Assembly (NCBI GenBank): GCA_030272155.1
Contig: CP126191.1
Span: forward strand, 2,192,501-2,256,500
Direction: 5' to 3'
Origin: Tetradesmus obliquus
Taxonomy: Eukaryota; Chlorophyta; Chlorophyceae; Sphaeropleales; Scenedesmaceae
DNA length: 64,000 nucleotides
Under the pieces are notes generated by a model that saw nothing but the letters and a program-made list of their open reading frames with translations, had not been told where the DNA came from and did no database searches. How positions within the stretch are numbered: position 1 is the stretch's first letter; the number at the start of each line of letters is the position of its first letter. The position numbers and the translations under genes are program-made. Below are positions 52,411 through 63,468 of this stretch, in pieces.

Positions 52411-55000
52411 TCACACGGCGTCCTCTGCTGCTGCTGGCGCCCCGCTACCTCCCGCCGCAGCTGCCTTGTGCTGATCCACAGCCGCCACAAAGGCGTCAAT
52501 CCTCTCACCGCTCTTCGCCTTGAATGCATACGTCCGCATCGCGCTGCTGGCACCCTTGCCGCTGCCCGCCTTGCCACCCTCAGCATCCGCAGCAGCATCC
52601 CCTTCCTGTGCAGCAGCCTCCTTCGCCTTGCTGTCATCCTTGTCATCCTTGTCATCCTTATCCCCATCTGCAGCCGCTGCTGAAGCAACAGCCGCGTTCA
52701 CCGCCGCAAAAGTGACGCCCTTGCCGCCCACCATCTTGCTGGTGGCCATCTTGGGGTACAGGTTGGCGTTGAGCAGCAGCTTGTGGCTGCCGCGCTGCCG
52801 CATGACCAGGCGCGCCTGGCGGCCGGCTTTGTGCAGGTTGAGGCGCAGCTCGCCCTTGCCCCGCTCACGCCACTCCTTGCCGTCAACAAACTCAAACAGC
52901 GTGCCGTCGGCTGCAGCAGCACCAGCAACAGCAGCGGCAGCAGGCAGTGGCAACAGGCAGCGGTAGCAGCAGTCACGTGAGTCCTGGCTGGCAACAGCTG
53001 CTCCACAGCTCCGTCCGAGGCTGCTGCTACTGCTGCAAATGCTGCCACGCATTCGTCATGCTGCCGCCGCACCGTGCCACGCATCTGCAACTGCTCCTCC
53101 CCACTGCCCCTGTGCCAGCAGTCTACCCACACACCAGCCTCACCTGCAAACAGTGCATCCTCCTCCTCCTCTCCAGTCTGCTTCGGCACCTCGCTCAGCT
53201 GCACCACAGGCGCGATCTCAGGCCCACCAAACACTGCATCGCCCTCAGCCGCACCCTCCCCCTCTCCCTCGACTGCAGCGCCGTCTTCGCCGCCGTCCTT
53301 GGAGGCGCGGCCAGCAGCGCCAAAGGCAGGCACGGGCGCAAAGAGGCCGCCCGGCTGCGGCGCTGTGTAGCTGCCAAACAGGCTGCCACCGCCAGCGCTG
53401 CCATCTGCAGACAGTCAAGGAAGAGCACATCAGGAGTTGTGTATAGGGGCAGCAGCAGGTGGGACAACTGCTGCATGTAGCACAACACAAAGCTGGGGCC
53501 TTAGGCATCCTTGCTGCACTATTGCAGCTGGGATGCTACAGGCATGTTGGGTGAACCACCGTATGTTCAGCCCTGCTAGCTTGCTGAAAGCCGCTGCTGG
53601 TGAACGTGTCAAGAGGACTGAAAAAGGGCAACATTGGCTGCTGAAGGAGCTGAGCTGTCAACGCCTGATCCCTAGTCGGGCTTTACACGCTCCAGCAAAT
53701 TTGACACTGGAAGCTGTTAATTGAATTGCTCATGCAGCTGTAGCTGCAGATGCAACACACCTTTTGCTGCAGCAGCAAAGCCACCAAAGCCGCCTCCAAA
53801 CCCTGAACCCCCTAGGCCGCCAAAACCTCCGCTGCTGTTGCCAAAGCCCCCAAAGCCTGCAGAGCCGCCAAAGAGGCTTGGGGTGCTGCCAGCTGCTGCT
53901 GCGCCCTCCTTAGCTGCCTCTGCGCTTGCATCCTTGGGCTTGTCTGCTGCTGCTGCTGCTGCTGCTTCTGCTGGCTGCTTGGCTGCTTCTACTTCCTGGC
54001 AGCAAAAACATCACACCCGAGGCAGCGGATCAGGCGTGAAACAAACTTGAGTGTTTCTTCACCGCACTAGCAGCCAGTCAGCAGCTAGTCAACGTGCATA
54101 CGGGTGGCATACATAAGCTGTGCAAACACGTGAGAGGCAGGCGCAGAGGCAGGCACCCACTACAGACCAGCCATAATGATGCCACTGCTGGCACACAATG
54201 TTCAGGCAGTTTCTCCCTACCACTGCGCACCACGCACCTTTGCACCAGCATCTGTTTCCTTGCCTTCAACAGCCTTGTCAGTTGCTACTTCTGGTGCTGC
54301 TGCTTCCTCTGCCGGCTTTGCTGCTGCATCGCCGTCTGCTGCTGCTGGCTTCTCCGCTGCTTCAGGCGCTGCTGCTTCCTTGGATGCTTCTGGTGCCTGT
54401 AGCCAGCAGCAACAACTCTGTTACAAGATCGAGTCAAGCCGATCTTGTGGAAGTTGCTGTATTTCACGGCTGTCCAACAACAGCAGCATCAATGAGTGGG
54501 GTGTTGCAGTTCAACACAAACAGTACAGCTGGTACGTTCCTTCGCTGCAGCACTGCACACGTTGCTGAGGTGCTGAGGGCTTCACCTTTGCAGCTGCCAT
54601 CAGCGATACGCCTGCAAAAGGGTTAGCAGCCGGAGCCTCTGCCGCAGCCAGAGAGACGCCTGCAAAGGGGTTTGCAGCTCCTGCTTTTTCGCTGTCCTGT
54701 GCTGCTGCTGCTGTGCTCGCGGGCTCGGCTGCTGCTCCGCCCCTCCTGACTCGAACGACCTTCCGACGTTGCATAGTTGCCTGATCAGCCTTGCCCCAAG
54801 TCGATGGGTCGGGGCCCTGCGAGTGCGACAGCCCAATCAGCAGCTGCACCACCTGACAGCCCGCTCCACATCTACGTCCTGCGTGATCACGGTGTAGAAC
54901 TTACGGATCCTTCTTCTTCGTCATCAAAGTTGTCTTTCGTTATCTGTTCCCCGGGACGCCTTTTGCCGGCAGGCTGCATAGAGTCACTTGGTCTGCTCAT
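52411..55000 (-). CDS. NUP50: Nucleoporin NUP50 homologue with Ran-binding domain
   Basis: This is a mobile nuclear-basket nucleoporin that binds importin-alpha and Ran and helps recycle import receptors. Exons 54905-55000, 54586-54816, 54238-54396, 53761-53995, 53144-53404 and 52411-52910 give 493 residues. The N-terminus GKRRPGEQITKDNFDDEEEG is the importin-alpha-binding motif typical of NUP50, continued by MQRRKVVRVRR. Two NPFAGVSL copies follow at about residues 72-95. After an Ala/Glu/Lys-rich linker comes a Phe-Gly-rich segment (SLFGGSAGFGGFG, FGGLGGSGFGGG), as expected for an FG nucleoporin. The C-terminal RanBP1-type domain includes LFEFVDGKEW, GELRLNLHK, ARLVMRQRGSHKLLLNANL and MRTYAF. 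All domains of the family are present in the normal order. Confidence 0.95.
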
Positions 55001-55303
55001 GATGAACTCTGCTCAATGATCAGGCAGCAGAAGAAGATTTGCACAACATCGACATTCACATCACCAACAACAAGGAATGCTGCTCAAACCAGCAGCAATT
55101 CCACAACACAGGAAGCACAACTGGTCAGTTGTTGTGTGACAGGTGTCTGGTTGTATTCAACTGCAAAATGACACAGTGATCACTGCCAGGGCTGTGCGCG
55201 CCACAACAGCCTACCAGAGCGCGAATAGCTTGAAAATTTTCGATAACAAGTGCACTCAGCATCATCAACCTGCTGACTAGCCTGGAAAGTCACCAGCGCT
55301 GCA
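55001..55303. other. Short spacer between POT1 stop and NUP50 start
   Basis: Both genes run leftward with 303 bp between them. The spacer must hold the NUP50 promoter and 5' UTR and the 3' UTR of the telomere gene. No TATA box is evident. Confidence 0.4.
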
Positions 55304-58300
55304 TCACATGAACGCCATGGCATCCCTCTGCTCCCGTGCCGCCCTGGCTGCAGGATCCAGCTTTTGCTGCATCCCATCTGCTCGCGCTGCTGCAGCTCCA
55401 GAGGCATGCGCGCCTTCCTGCAAAGCCGCCCAGCTGCGGCTGCCTGCAGCCGCCTCAGCACGTGGACGCTTCCTGCTGCTGCCTGCACCACCGCTGTCCT
55501 GTCCACCATCATCCCCAGCGTGCTCAAGCTCTGGCTGCTGCCCACCATCTTCTTGCAGCTGCAGCTCATCTTCTGCCAGCATATGGGGGCACACCGCATC
55601 ATGCACGATGAACAGCCACGGCTGCCGAGCAGGCTGTGCGCTTGGGCCCGCACCGCCAGCCGCAGCTGCACCAGCCCCTTGCCCCTGCTGTTGCTGATCT
55701 GTCCCGTGCTGGTCACGTTGCTGCTGCTCTGGCTGCTGCTGCTGCTGCTGACCTGCTGCAGCAGGCTCGCCCTGCTGTGGTTGCGCTGCTGCCTCCTGCT
55801 GCTCCTGCCCGGGCTGTTGGTGCCCCTCCTGGCTGCCCTCATTAGTGCCTGCTTCCGGCTGCTGCTGCTGCGGCTGCTGCTGTTGATCTTGCTGCTTCTG
55901 CTGCTTCTGCTGCTGCTGCTGCACCGCAGTGTACACTGGCGTCAGTGCCACATCCATCCAGGTGCCGCCGTACTGGTCCACTGCGCTCAGCGCATCCAAG
56001 CGCTGCTGCAGCTGCTGCACGTCCTCTGCGTGGCAGCTGAGGTCGGTTGGGGGCAGCCCAAGCAGCCGGGTCGCCTCACGCCCCAGCAGCAGCGCACGCA
56101 GGTCACCTGCAACATGAGGCAGTGCACAGCGGCGTTGCAGACTGCATGAGGTCCTCTGCCAAGCTGACAGGCGCGGCAAGCTGCTGGTACTGCCGGGCAG
56201 GATTGCAGTTCCTTGTGGAGTGGCAGTGTAGGCTACTTGATAATGCACCTGCACCCAAGCAGCATGCACAATCCCCACCTGTAGCATCTTCAAGCAGCAG
56301 GTGCGCAGCCCATTCCCAGGAAGGCTGCTGCTGCTGCTGCTGCTGTGAGCTGCTGCCTGCGCCTGCTGCGTTACCAGCATCAGAAGACTGCTGCTGCTGG
56401 GGAGTGGCCGGCAGTGGCTTGCACCATTGCCGCAGGTCTCGAGGCAGGTAGCCAGTCAGCCGCAGCAGCACCCGGAAGGGCCCCAGATGCCGCTGCGCTG
56501 CACGCTGCTGCACCTGCCGCAGCGTGATATGCCGCAGGTCCCGGCGGCTGCAGCTGGTGACAATGTTGCTGACACGTGCTTCGTCGGCAGGCCATTCGCT
56601 GGTGTCATCATTGTTGAGGCGGGTCTTGTAGAAGGCCTCAAAGTGTGTGGAGGGCTGGGCGTCCGTGATGCGGCTGCTGTGCTCAAATACTACCTGCATC
56701 TGGCCCTGCAGTGGGTTTTGTGCCGCAGCGTAAGCGGAGGCAGCAGGCAATGCACATATTCTGAGTGAGTCATGCCTAGCAGGCAGCTTACCAATGCAGC
56801 AAGACAAACCACCCGGGCAATGGCAGCGCAGCTGGAAATGCGGCTGGAAATTGAAAGCGGTGGGGCTACCACGCAGACACAGCTTTAAGGTGGCATCCAC
56901 AGGCTACATGGCGGTAGTTTGCACCCCTTGCTTGCCGGTTGTTTGCCAACGCCATACAACGGCTGCAACTGACAGCAAAACCCTCCACATGCAGTGCAGC
57001 ATTATCAGTCTGCTGCAACGAGCAAAGGGTCAGAAACCCGAACCGAGCATGCTCATCGTCAGAACGCCAGTGATTGTTGCCGTTGTTTTGCCGCCTTTCC
57101 CCCTGCTCACCTGCACAGCCAGCAGCCCCACCACCTTCAGTTTTATCCAGCTGCCAACAGCAGGCAGCCCACCACGCGGCACATTGCCAGCCTCCATAAC
57201 AACAGGCACAGCACTGCCCAGAGGGGGCAGCTCCGGGACAACATCAACACCCGCTGTGGGTACCAGCGGCAGCGTGCGGCGGCGGGGCCTGCTGACTTTC
57301 AGCTCGGCGTCCCGCCAGATCGAGGGCAGCATGGCCAGGCTGCAGCAGCAGCAGCCAGACAGCACAAGGCGGTGCGGACAGCAGGAACGGCATGATCATC
57401 AATCACAGCAGTGAATCAGCAGCCGCCAGTGGCTGGATCCTAAGAAGGAGCAACCTTAACATGTGGCTGCAGCTATAATGGAAGCGGCAGCATGTCCTTG
57501 CTAACCTACGCAACAGCACGAAAGCACGATCAAGATGCAGCAGACTTGCAATTCCAGCATGAGAGAGAGAAAGACATGAGGATGCCACGCCATGCTGCAA
57601 GCACTGCTGGCACACGCAGGCCTGATATGCTCAGCAGCTGTGGCAACCCGCCCTGCAGAAGCTCACTCTGCAGGCAGCGGCCGCACGTCTGTTGCGTCCC
57701 ACACAAACAGCACCACCTCCTCATCTTGCTTGCGCCTGTCAACAGCCAGCACCTAGCAGTGTCGGCAGTGAGCAGGCAGCAGCAGCAGCAGTGGGTTGTG
57801 TGCTGCATGTGATGCTGTTCGAGCGAAGTGGGATACATCAATGGGGAAGCGCAGCATACACCAATGGAGAAGCGTAGTGCACCTGCTTCAGCACAGCGCT
57901 GCATGCGCAGGACCATGGTGACCTGGTGTCAACACGCCTTGTTAGCCTGTGCTACCACAGCAGCTGCCAGATGATAAGTGAATTTTGCTGATGTGTGCCT
58001 GTGGGGTGTGGTTGAGGCTGCCACTGGCTGCTGTGTGCAGCAGCTGTGGCAGCCTCGCTTCCACATGCACGGCCATGTCTCCAAAGAGGCCCCACCTGCA
58101 CGCGCATGTCAATGCAGGGCGGCCGCTCCCTGGTGGGGTCCTCGGGAGCATCCAGGTCCTTGATGCGGTGCAGGTACGGCGAGGCGCTGGGCTCTGCAAG
58201 CAGCGTTACATCATATGTTACAAACACATCTGTTGTATACGTTGCACACCTCAGCTTCCATCACCATGGAAGCTGAGGTGTGCAACGTATACAACAGATG

Positions 58301-59776
58301 TGGAGCTGCAGCAATCCAGTGCAGTACTGTTCACACAAAGGATGCGTACAGTTGGCAGGGGGTGCGCATGGCAGCAGCGTAGTGCAGGCATCACGGGCAG
58401 CAAGCAGCTGGGCAGCTGGAATTGCCACCTCCATCCCACATGCCGTGAACATTGCAAAAGACGGGCCGCGGCAGCAGATGCATTGGTTGGTATATGTCTA
58501 TTTTGGTGTAGCCGCTCCTGCTGTGAAACATGAAATCCACCACGGACGGCTGCAGGCCCACTCACCACGTGCGGTGCTGGTGGGACCCGCCAGGTCAGAC
58601 GCCAGCGGCCACAGCGCAGCCAGCTTCTGCGCCGCCACCTCCCCTCCAATGCGGGTGATGTTGAACGTCTTGTATGGCTGCGCCGCCTCTGCTGCCGCGC
58701 CTGGCGCTGCTGGCTTGTACAGCAGGTAGCCAAAGGGGTGCGGCCTGCTGAGCTTGCCAAACAGCTGCGGCCGGCTGGGGCCGCCTGTAGGCGGGTCCCA
58801 AAACTGCACCTGCAGGCGGAGGCGGGCGGCGGGGCGTTCCTTGCTGTCAGAAATGTTGAACAGTGTGCATGCTGCGGCTGCCATGCGTCACGGCTGGCAG
58901 AATCTGCTGCGAATGGCGAGGCAAGCCACTGCTGTGACTGCCAGTGCCGAGGCAAGAACTGTAGATGTGCTGGTTCCTTGCCATGGTGGTGCGTGTGCTG
59001 ACTCCATAAAGCTGTGCAGCCATGAAGGCCAGCGGAGCGTGCTGTTGTGCTGCTTGAAATGCACCGGACGGCATTGCTTCTGCAGTCTCCAGCACAGCTG
59101 CCGTCATGTAACGTCTACTGAGCATAGCCCAGCTGTTCTTGATTCAATTGCTGTTGCTGCCTGCGGCAACAACCATCAATCTGAAGTGCACTTGCAGTCC
59201 CCTTGTCCGTGTCCAGCAACTTTCACTCATGCCGGCTTACCAGCACATGGCGCAACTCGATGATGTCGCCTCGCTGTGCTTGCGGCAGGTCATTTGTGGA
59301 TGGCCCAAACACAATGAGCTCGACCACCTGATGCCCAGTGGGACTTTGCATGCTGTCATCCATGAGTGACAGCGTGATGATCATGTCTGGAAGGCAACCG
59401 GCAGAGCACAGCATGTGTGTGTGTGTGCTGAAGCTGCTGTTTGTGTGCCATTTTTGTGCGCTTGTGCATTGTTGTGACCTGCACATTGTGGAGGTGTCAC
59501 CAGCTTGTGCTATTGGTGCAGCTGCTTGCAGTGATACAAGGGCTTAAGATAAAGTACACATTCAGGTGCCTCCAGAGTGTAGCGGCTTGGCGACACAAGT
59601 GAGGCAAGCATTAAGGGTGCTTTCATCTGCTCACCAGTGCCACGCGTTTGTCTAGCTTGATCACACTCATACACCACAGCGAAGATGTTTGTCTCCTTGT
59701 CTTTGTAACCGCTGTACGATGACAGGCTGCGCACCCGCTCTATGGCGTGTGCCAGCGTCTCAACTGGTGTGGGCAT
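55304..59776 (-). CDS. POT1: POT1-type telomere single-strand end-binding protein
   Basis: Protection-of-telomeres proteins bind the 3' G-overhang and control telomerase access. Eight exons, 59635-59776, 59241-59386, 58566-58809, 58096-58193, 57667-57752, 57111-57339, 56279-56705 and 55304-56106, join in frame to 724 residues. The first OB fold shows NIFAVVYEC, DMIITLSLMDDS, ELIVFGPSTNDLPQAQRGDI, IELRHVLVQFW and PQLFGKLS. The second contains RVQVLAVDRRKQDEEVVLFV followed by WDATD, then GSWIKLKVVGLLAVQ and STHFEAFYKTRL. A distal region has a long Gln-rich stretch interrupting LTPVYTAVQ...WLFIVHDAVCPHML, then a KRPR basic patch. The OB1 signature is clear. Which telomeric DNA it binds, and whether it acts directly at telomeres (some plant POT1 proteins work with telomerase RNP), cannot be told from sequence. 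Confidence 0.85.
58225..58302. repeat. Perfect 36-bp inverted repeat with 6-base loop in a POT1 intron
   Basis: Bases 58225-58260 are exactly complementary in reverse to 58267-58302, separated by TCACCA. The element lies within POT1 intron 3 (58194-58565), about 30 bp from the 3' acceptor of exon 4. The transcript would form an uninterrupted 36-bp stem. Confidence 0.95.
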
Positions 59777-60253
59777 TCTGCTTGCTGTCACTTGCTTGCT
59801 GCTGCTGGTGCTGTGCTATGCTGGCACTCTCCGGCGTGTCCGTGCTGACTGTTTGCAAAACTGTTCGTGAAAGCCTCTACACCATTCTCAGTTGCTGCAG
59901 GATAAGCTAGAAGTGTTGCTGGTGTGCAAGGCATTGTTGAGCATACTCAAGCATGCTGTGCATGCTGCACTGCCACCAGCAGGGTCTGCTCACAAGAGTA
60001 AGACACGGAATTAAGCGTGCACGTGAAGCAAACTTCCACGTTTGCGTTGCTCGGCTCTGCACAGCAGTGGAGACGGGCGTTAGGCGACGCTTCGAATGAA
60101 CCAGGGTTGTACATGCAAGTGTTACTCAATTGCAGGCCTTGTCGACTCCAGGATGTGAGCTGGCGTACAATTTTAGAGGACATTAAAGCGTTTTGAGGTG
60201 AAACGAGCTGGTGAAACAGCAAATTGGGACACTGAGAGCGCTTGTGAGTGCCA
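59777..60253. other. Divergent promoter region of POT1 and ubiquilin
   Basis: The start codons of the two genes face away from each other across 477 bp, so the regulatory region is probably shared. No canonical TATA box was found. Confidence 0.45.
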
Positions 60254-63200
60254 ATGTCTTCCATACGCATCGTAGTGAAGCCCACTGCTGGTGGAGACAA
60301 ACTTAATCGTGATGTAGAAACGTCTAGCACGATCCGAGAGGTGAAGGAGCAGCTGGCCGAGGCATGTTCCATTCCAGCGGATGATCAACGCCTTATATAC
60401 AAAGGCCAAATCCTTAAAGATGAACGCACCGTCGAAAGCTACGGTAAGGGTACCAGGCTGCTGGGAGTGGGTTGGCTAGGCTTCGCATGGGCACCTGTGA
60501 CCGGCATCTCTTGGCTGTTGCAGGCATTGGCAACGATCATGTGCTGCACCTGGTGCGTGGGAAGCCGTCAGGAAGCACGCAGAGGTGAGCACGCACCTGC
60601 TGTGGCAGCAGCAGCTCGCTGGCTCCAAGGGTGCCTCATGTCATGCTCATGCTTGGTTGGTTGGCTGCTACTGCAGCAGCTCTGCAGGTGCAACGTCTTC
60701 AACCCCAGCAGCAGCAGCACCAACAGCAGCAGCAGGAGCAGCTGCTGGAGGCGGCTTACCAGCAGCAGGCGGGCTGCCAGGCCTTGGCGTGAGTAGTGCT
60801 CGTTTGTATTGCTGACGCAAGCAACATGCATGCGCATCACATACACCATGGCTTATTCCAACTCGCCGAGCATGTATAGCGGTACATGTTCCTGAAACAT
60901 CGCACTGCTGGTGCCGTGCAGCTTGCACGCATACGCATCTCAGCATGAGGTGGATGTAATCAGCAGCAAGCTCTGCGATGTATGCGGAGCCTCCATGCGA
61001 CAAGTTGCGGCACCTGCTGACATGTCCTGCAGGGCATGATGGACCCAGCAGCCATGCAGCAGATGATGCAGAGCCCACTGATGCAGCAGCTGCTGAGCAA
61101 CCCAGAGATGATGCGCAACGTGCTGCAGATGAATCCAGCCGTGCGAGAGGTGCGCAGGCCAGCAGCTGGCAGCAGCAGGCATGGCTTTTGTCAGCATTGC
61201 TGGAGCTGGCAACGAACGCTGCGAACAGAGGTCAAGGCGTCTATCATCTGCTGTGTTCCGCAGCAAAATGTGCTGTCTTGCTGTTTATGCTACCAGCTGC
61301 GGGCAGCAGCGCTGCGCTTGTTACGGTTATGCACAGTGTAGTTGGGCAGCATGCATGTTTGTTGACACATGATTGTGTGTGCCGCCGCTGTGTTCCTCTG
61401 GCAGCTGATGGACAGAGATCCGCAGATGGCGCAGCTGCTGAACAACCCAGAGCTGCTGCGGGACAGCATGAACCTCATCTCCAACCCAGTGAGCCACTCT
61501 TGCTGTACTACTAGATGTCACAGGACTGCATGACATCAACTTGTCGCGGCAGCAGCAGCTGCTGCTGCTGCTGTTGCAGCACTGTGTGTTTGCAACACTT
61601 GATGGCATTTGCTTTCTCCCCGCAAGTTCCTGCTAGTTCCTTCAAACCTTGCTAGTTTTTGCAAACCTTGCATGGTTTGCAAGGAGTGCAAGTGTCCTCG
61701 AACGTTGACTGCATTAACAGGCAGCAGGCACACTCATGCACGCATGCTATGCTGCTGTTTGCTATTTGTCTGCCGCGTGCAGAACCTCATGCGCGAGTAC
61801 ATGCGCAACAACGACAGGGCGCTCAGCAACATCGAGGCTCTGCCTGGCGGCTTCAACGCACTGCGGCAGCTGTACGAGAATGTGCAGGTGCGCATGCCAA
61901 CACAGTGCTCCAGCTGCTGTTGCACGTTCCAGGACAGCTGAACAGCAGCAGCACGAGCACAAGTAGATGTGCGGCTGGTGTGTATGATAGCAGTTGAGCA
62001 GTGAGGTGAGCAGTGAGGTGATGGTAACAATGCGGTTTCCAGCGTGTCGCACAGCATCTTGGCAGGTGTGCAGCTGCTGCTTGCGTTTGGTGTGTGTCAA
62101 TGTCGACACTGATGCGATGGTGACTGCCGCTCCCGTATGCCACTTGCAGGAGCCGCTGCTCAATGCCACTAATGGGCCAGACGGCAACCCATTCGCTGGT
62201 TTGCTGCCACAGGCAGGCAGCGGTGCAGCAGCTGGTGCGGGTGCTGGCAGTGCAGGCGGCAGCGCGGCAGCAGACCAGCCGAGCTCGCAGCCGCTGCCAA
62301 ACCCGTGGGCGCCACAGGGAGGTGCAGCAGGTGAGGCGTGCAAAGTGTTCTCAACAAGGGAATCAGCAGGGAACACTTACAGGGTATGCCTGGCTTGCAC
62401 GCAGTGGTGTACCTCTTAGCATCCTGCCTAGATTCCTTGCTGCCATTGTGCCTACTGCGTAGTGCTGACGCTGCTGTTGCTGCTGCTGCTGGTGCCGCTG
62501 CAGCTGGTGCAGGTGCAGCAGCAGGCGGCGCAGCAGCTGGAGGCAGGGGCGGCATGCCAGACCTTGCAGCGCTGCTGGGAGGGGGCGGTGCTGGCGGCCT
62601 GGGCAGCATGATGGGAGGTCTGGGCGGTGCTGGCGGCGCTGGCATGGGCAACATGTCTGAGATGACTGCGCGCATGCTGGAGGACCCTGCGATGCGCGAG
62701 AGCATGATCAGCATGATCAGCCAGCCGGGCATGATGGACATGATTGCCAACAGCAACCCGCAGCTGAACCAGATGCTGAATGCTATGCCTGGCTTCCGGG
62801 AGACGATGTCCAACCCTGAGGTGCTGCGCACGGTGCTCAACCCAGACATGATGCGCATGGCGATGAACATGGTGAGTGGGCAGAGGGGGCTGCAGGGGTT
62901 GGCCAAGCCCCTATACATGCAGCGCTTGTCATTGGTGTTCATGCGTGGCTTGCGCACAGAGGCCAAGCCCCTATACATGCAGCGCTTGTCATTGGTGTTC
63001 ATGCGTGGCTTGCGCACAGAGTTGGGTGTGGGTGTGCGTGCGGGGGCATGCTTGCCCAGCGAGCGCATAAGGAAGGGTAGTCAGCACAGACATTGCTGCA
63101 CCTCAACCTAAAAGCTCGCCAGGCGGTGCAGGTGGGCTTGGCACCGTGCTTTCAAGCGCTGACGCGCGCACTGGTTGTGCTTGCAGGGCGGTGGCGCTGG

Positions 63201-63468
63201 TGGCGCAGCAGCTGGTGGCGATGCAGCAGCAGGCGCAGGTGGGATGTTCAACCCGGCGATGCTGGCATCTATGCTGTCTGGGGCGGGTGGAGCAGGCGGC
63301 CCCAGCGGCGCTGGTGGTGCTGGTGGCGGCATGGAAGGGCTGATGGGCATGCTGAACCAGATGCAGATGGGAGGCCTGGGCGGCATGGGTGGCATGGGTG
63401 GCTTTGGCGGCCCAGCGCCTGTGGCAGACCCAGCAACGACGTATGCCACGCAGATACAGCAGCTGCAG
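60254..63468 (+). CDS. Ubiquilin/DSK2 ubiquitin-receptor shuttle protein (partial, UBA exon off window)
   Basis: Ubiquilins carry ubiquitinated or membrane proteins to the proteasome. Exons 60254-60443, 60524-60584, 60677-60788, 61033-61149, 61405-61488, 61783-61887, 62150-62330, 62504-62871 and 63187-63468 give 500 residues, still open at a phase-0 donor. ATG 60254 opens the ubiquitin-like domain ([47 protein letters not shown]). STI1/heat-shock-chaperonin repeats follow: [39 protein letters not shown] and [20 protein letters not shown], then a second block from [15 protein letters not shown] to [14 protein letters not shown]. Gly/Ala/Met-rich linkers separate them. The C-terminal UBA domain must be encoded right of 64000 or in an exon not seen in 63469-64000. 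The exon 3 acceptor at 60676 was chosen because it alone keeps the frame. Confidence 0.93.
62901..63020 (+). repeat. 60-bp perfect tandem duplication in a ubiquilin intron
   Basis: Two identical 60-bp units (62901-62960 and 62961-63020) lie within intron 8. The unit length is a multiple of three and contains no stop in the exon 8 frame. Confidence 0.97.
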
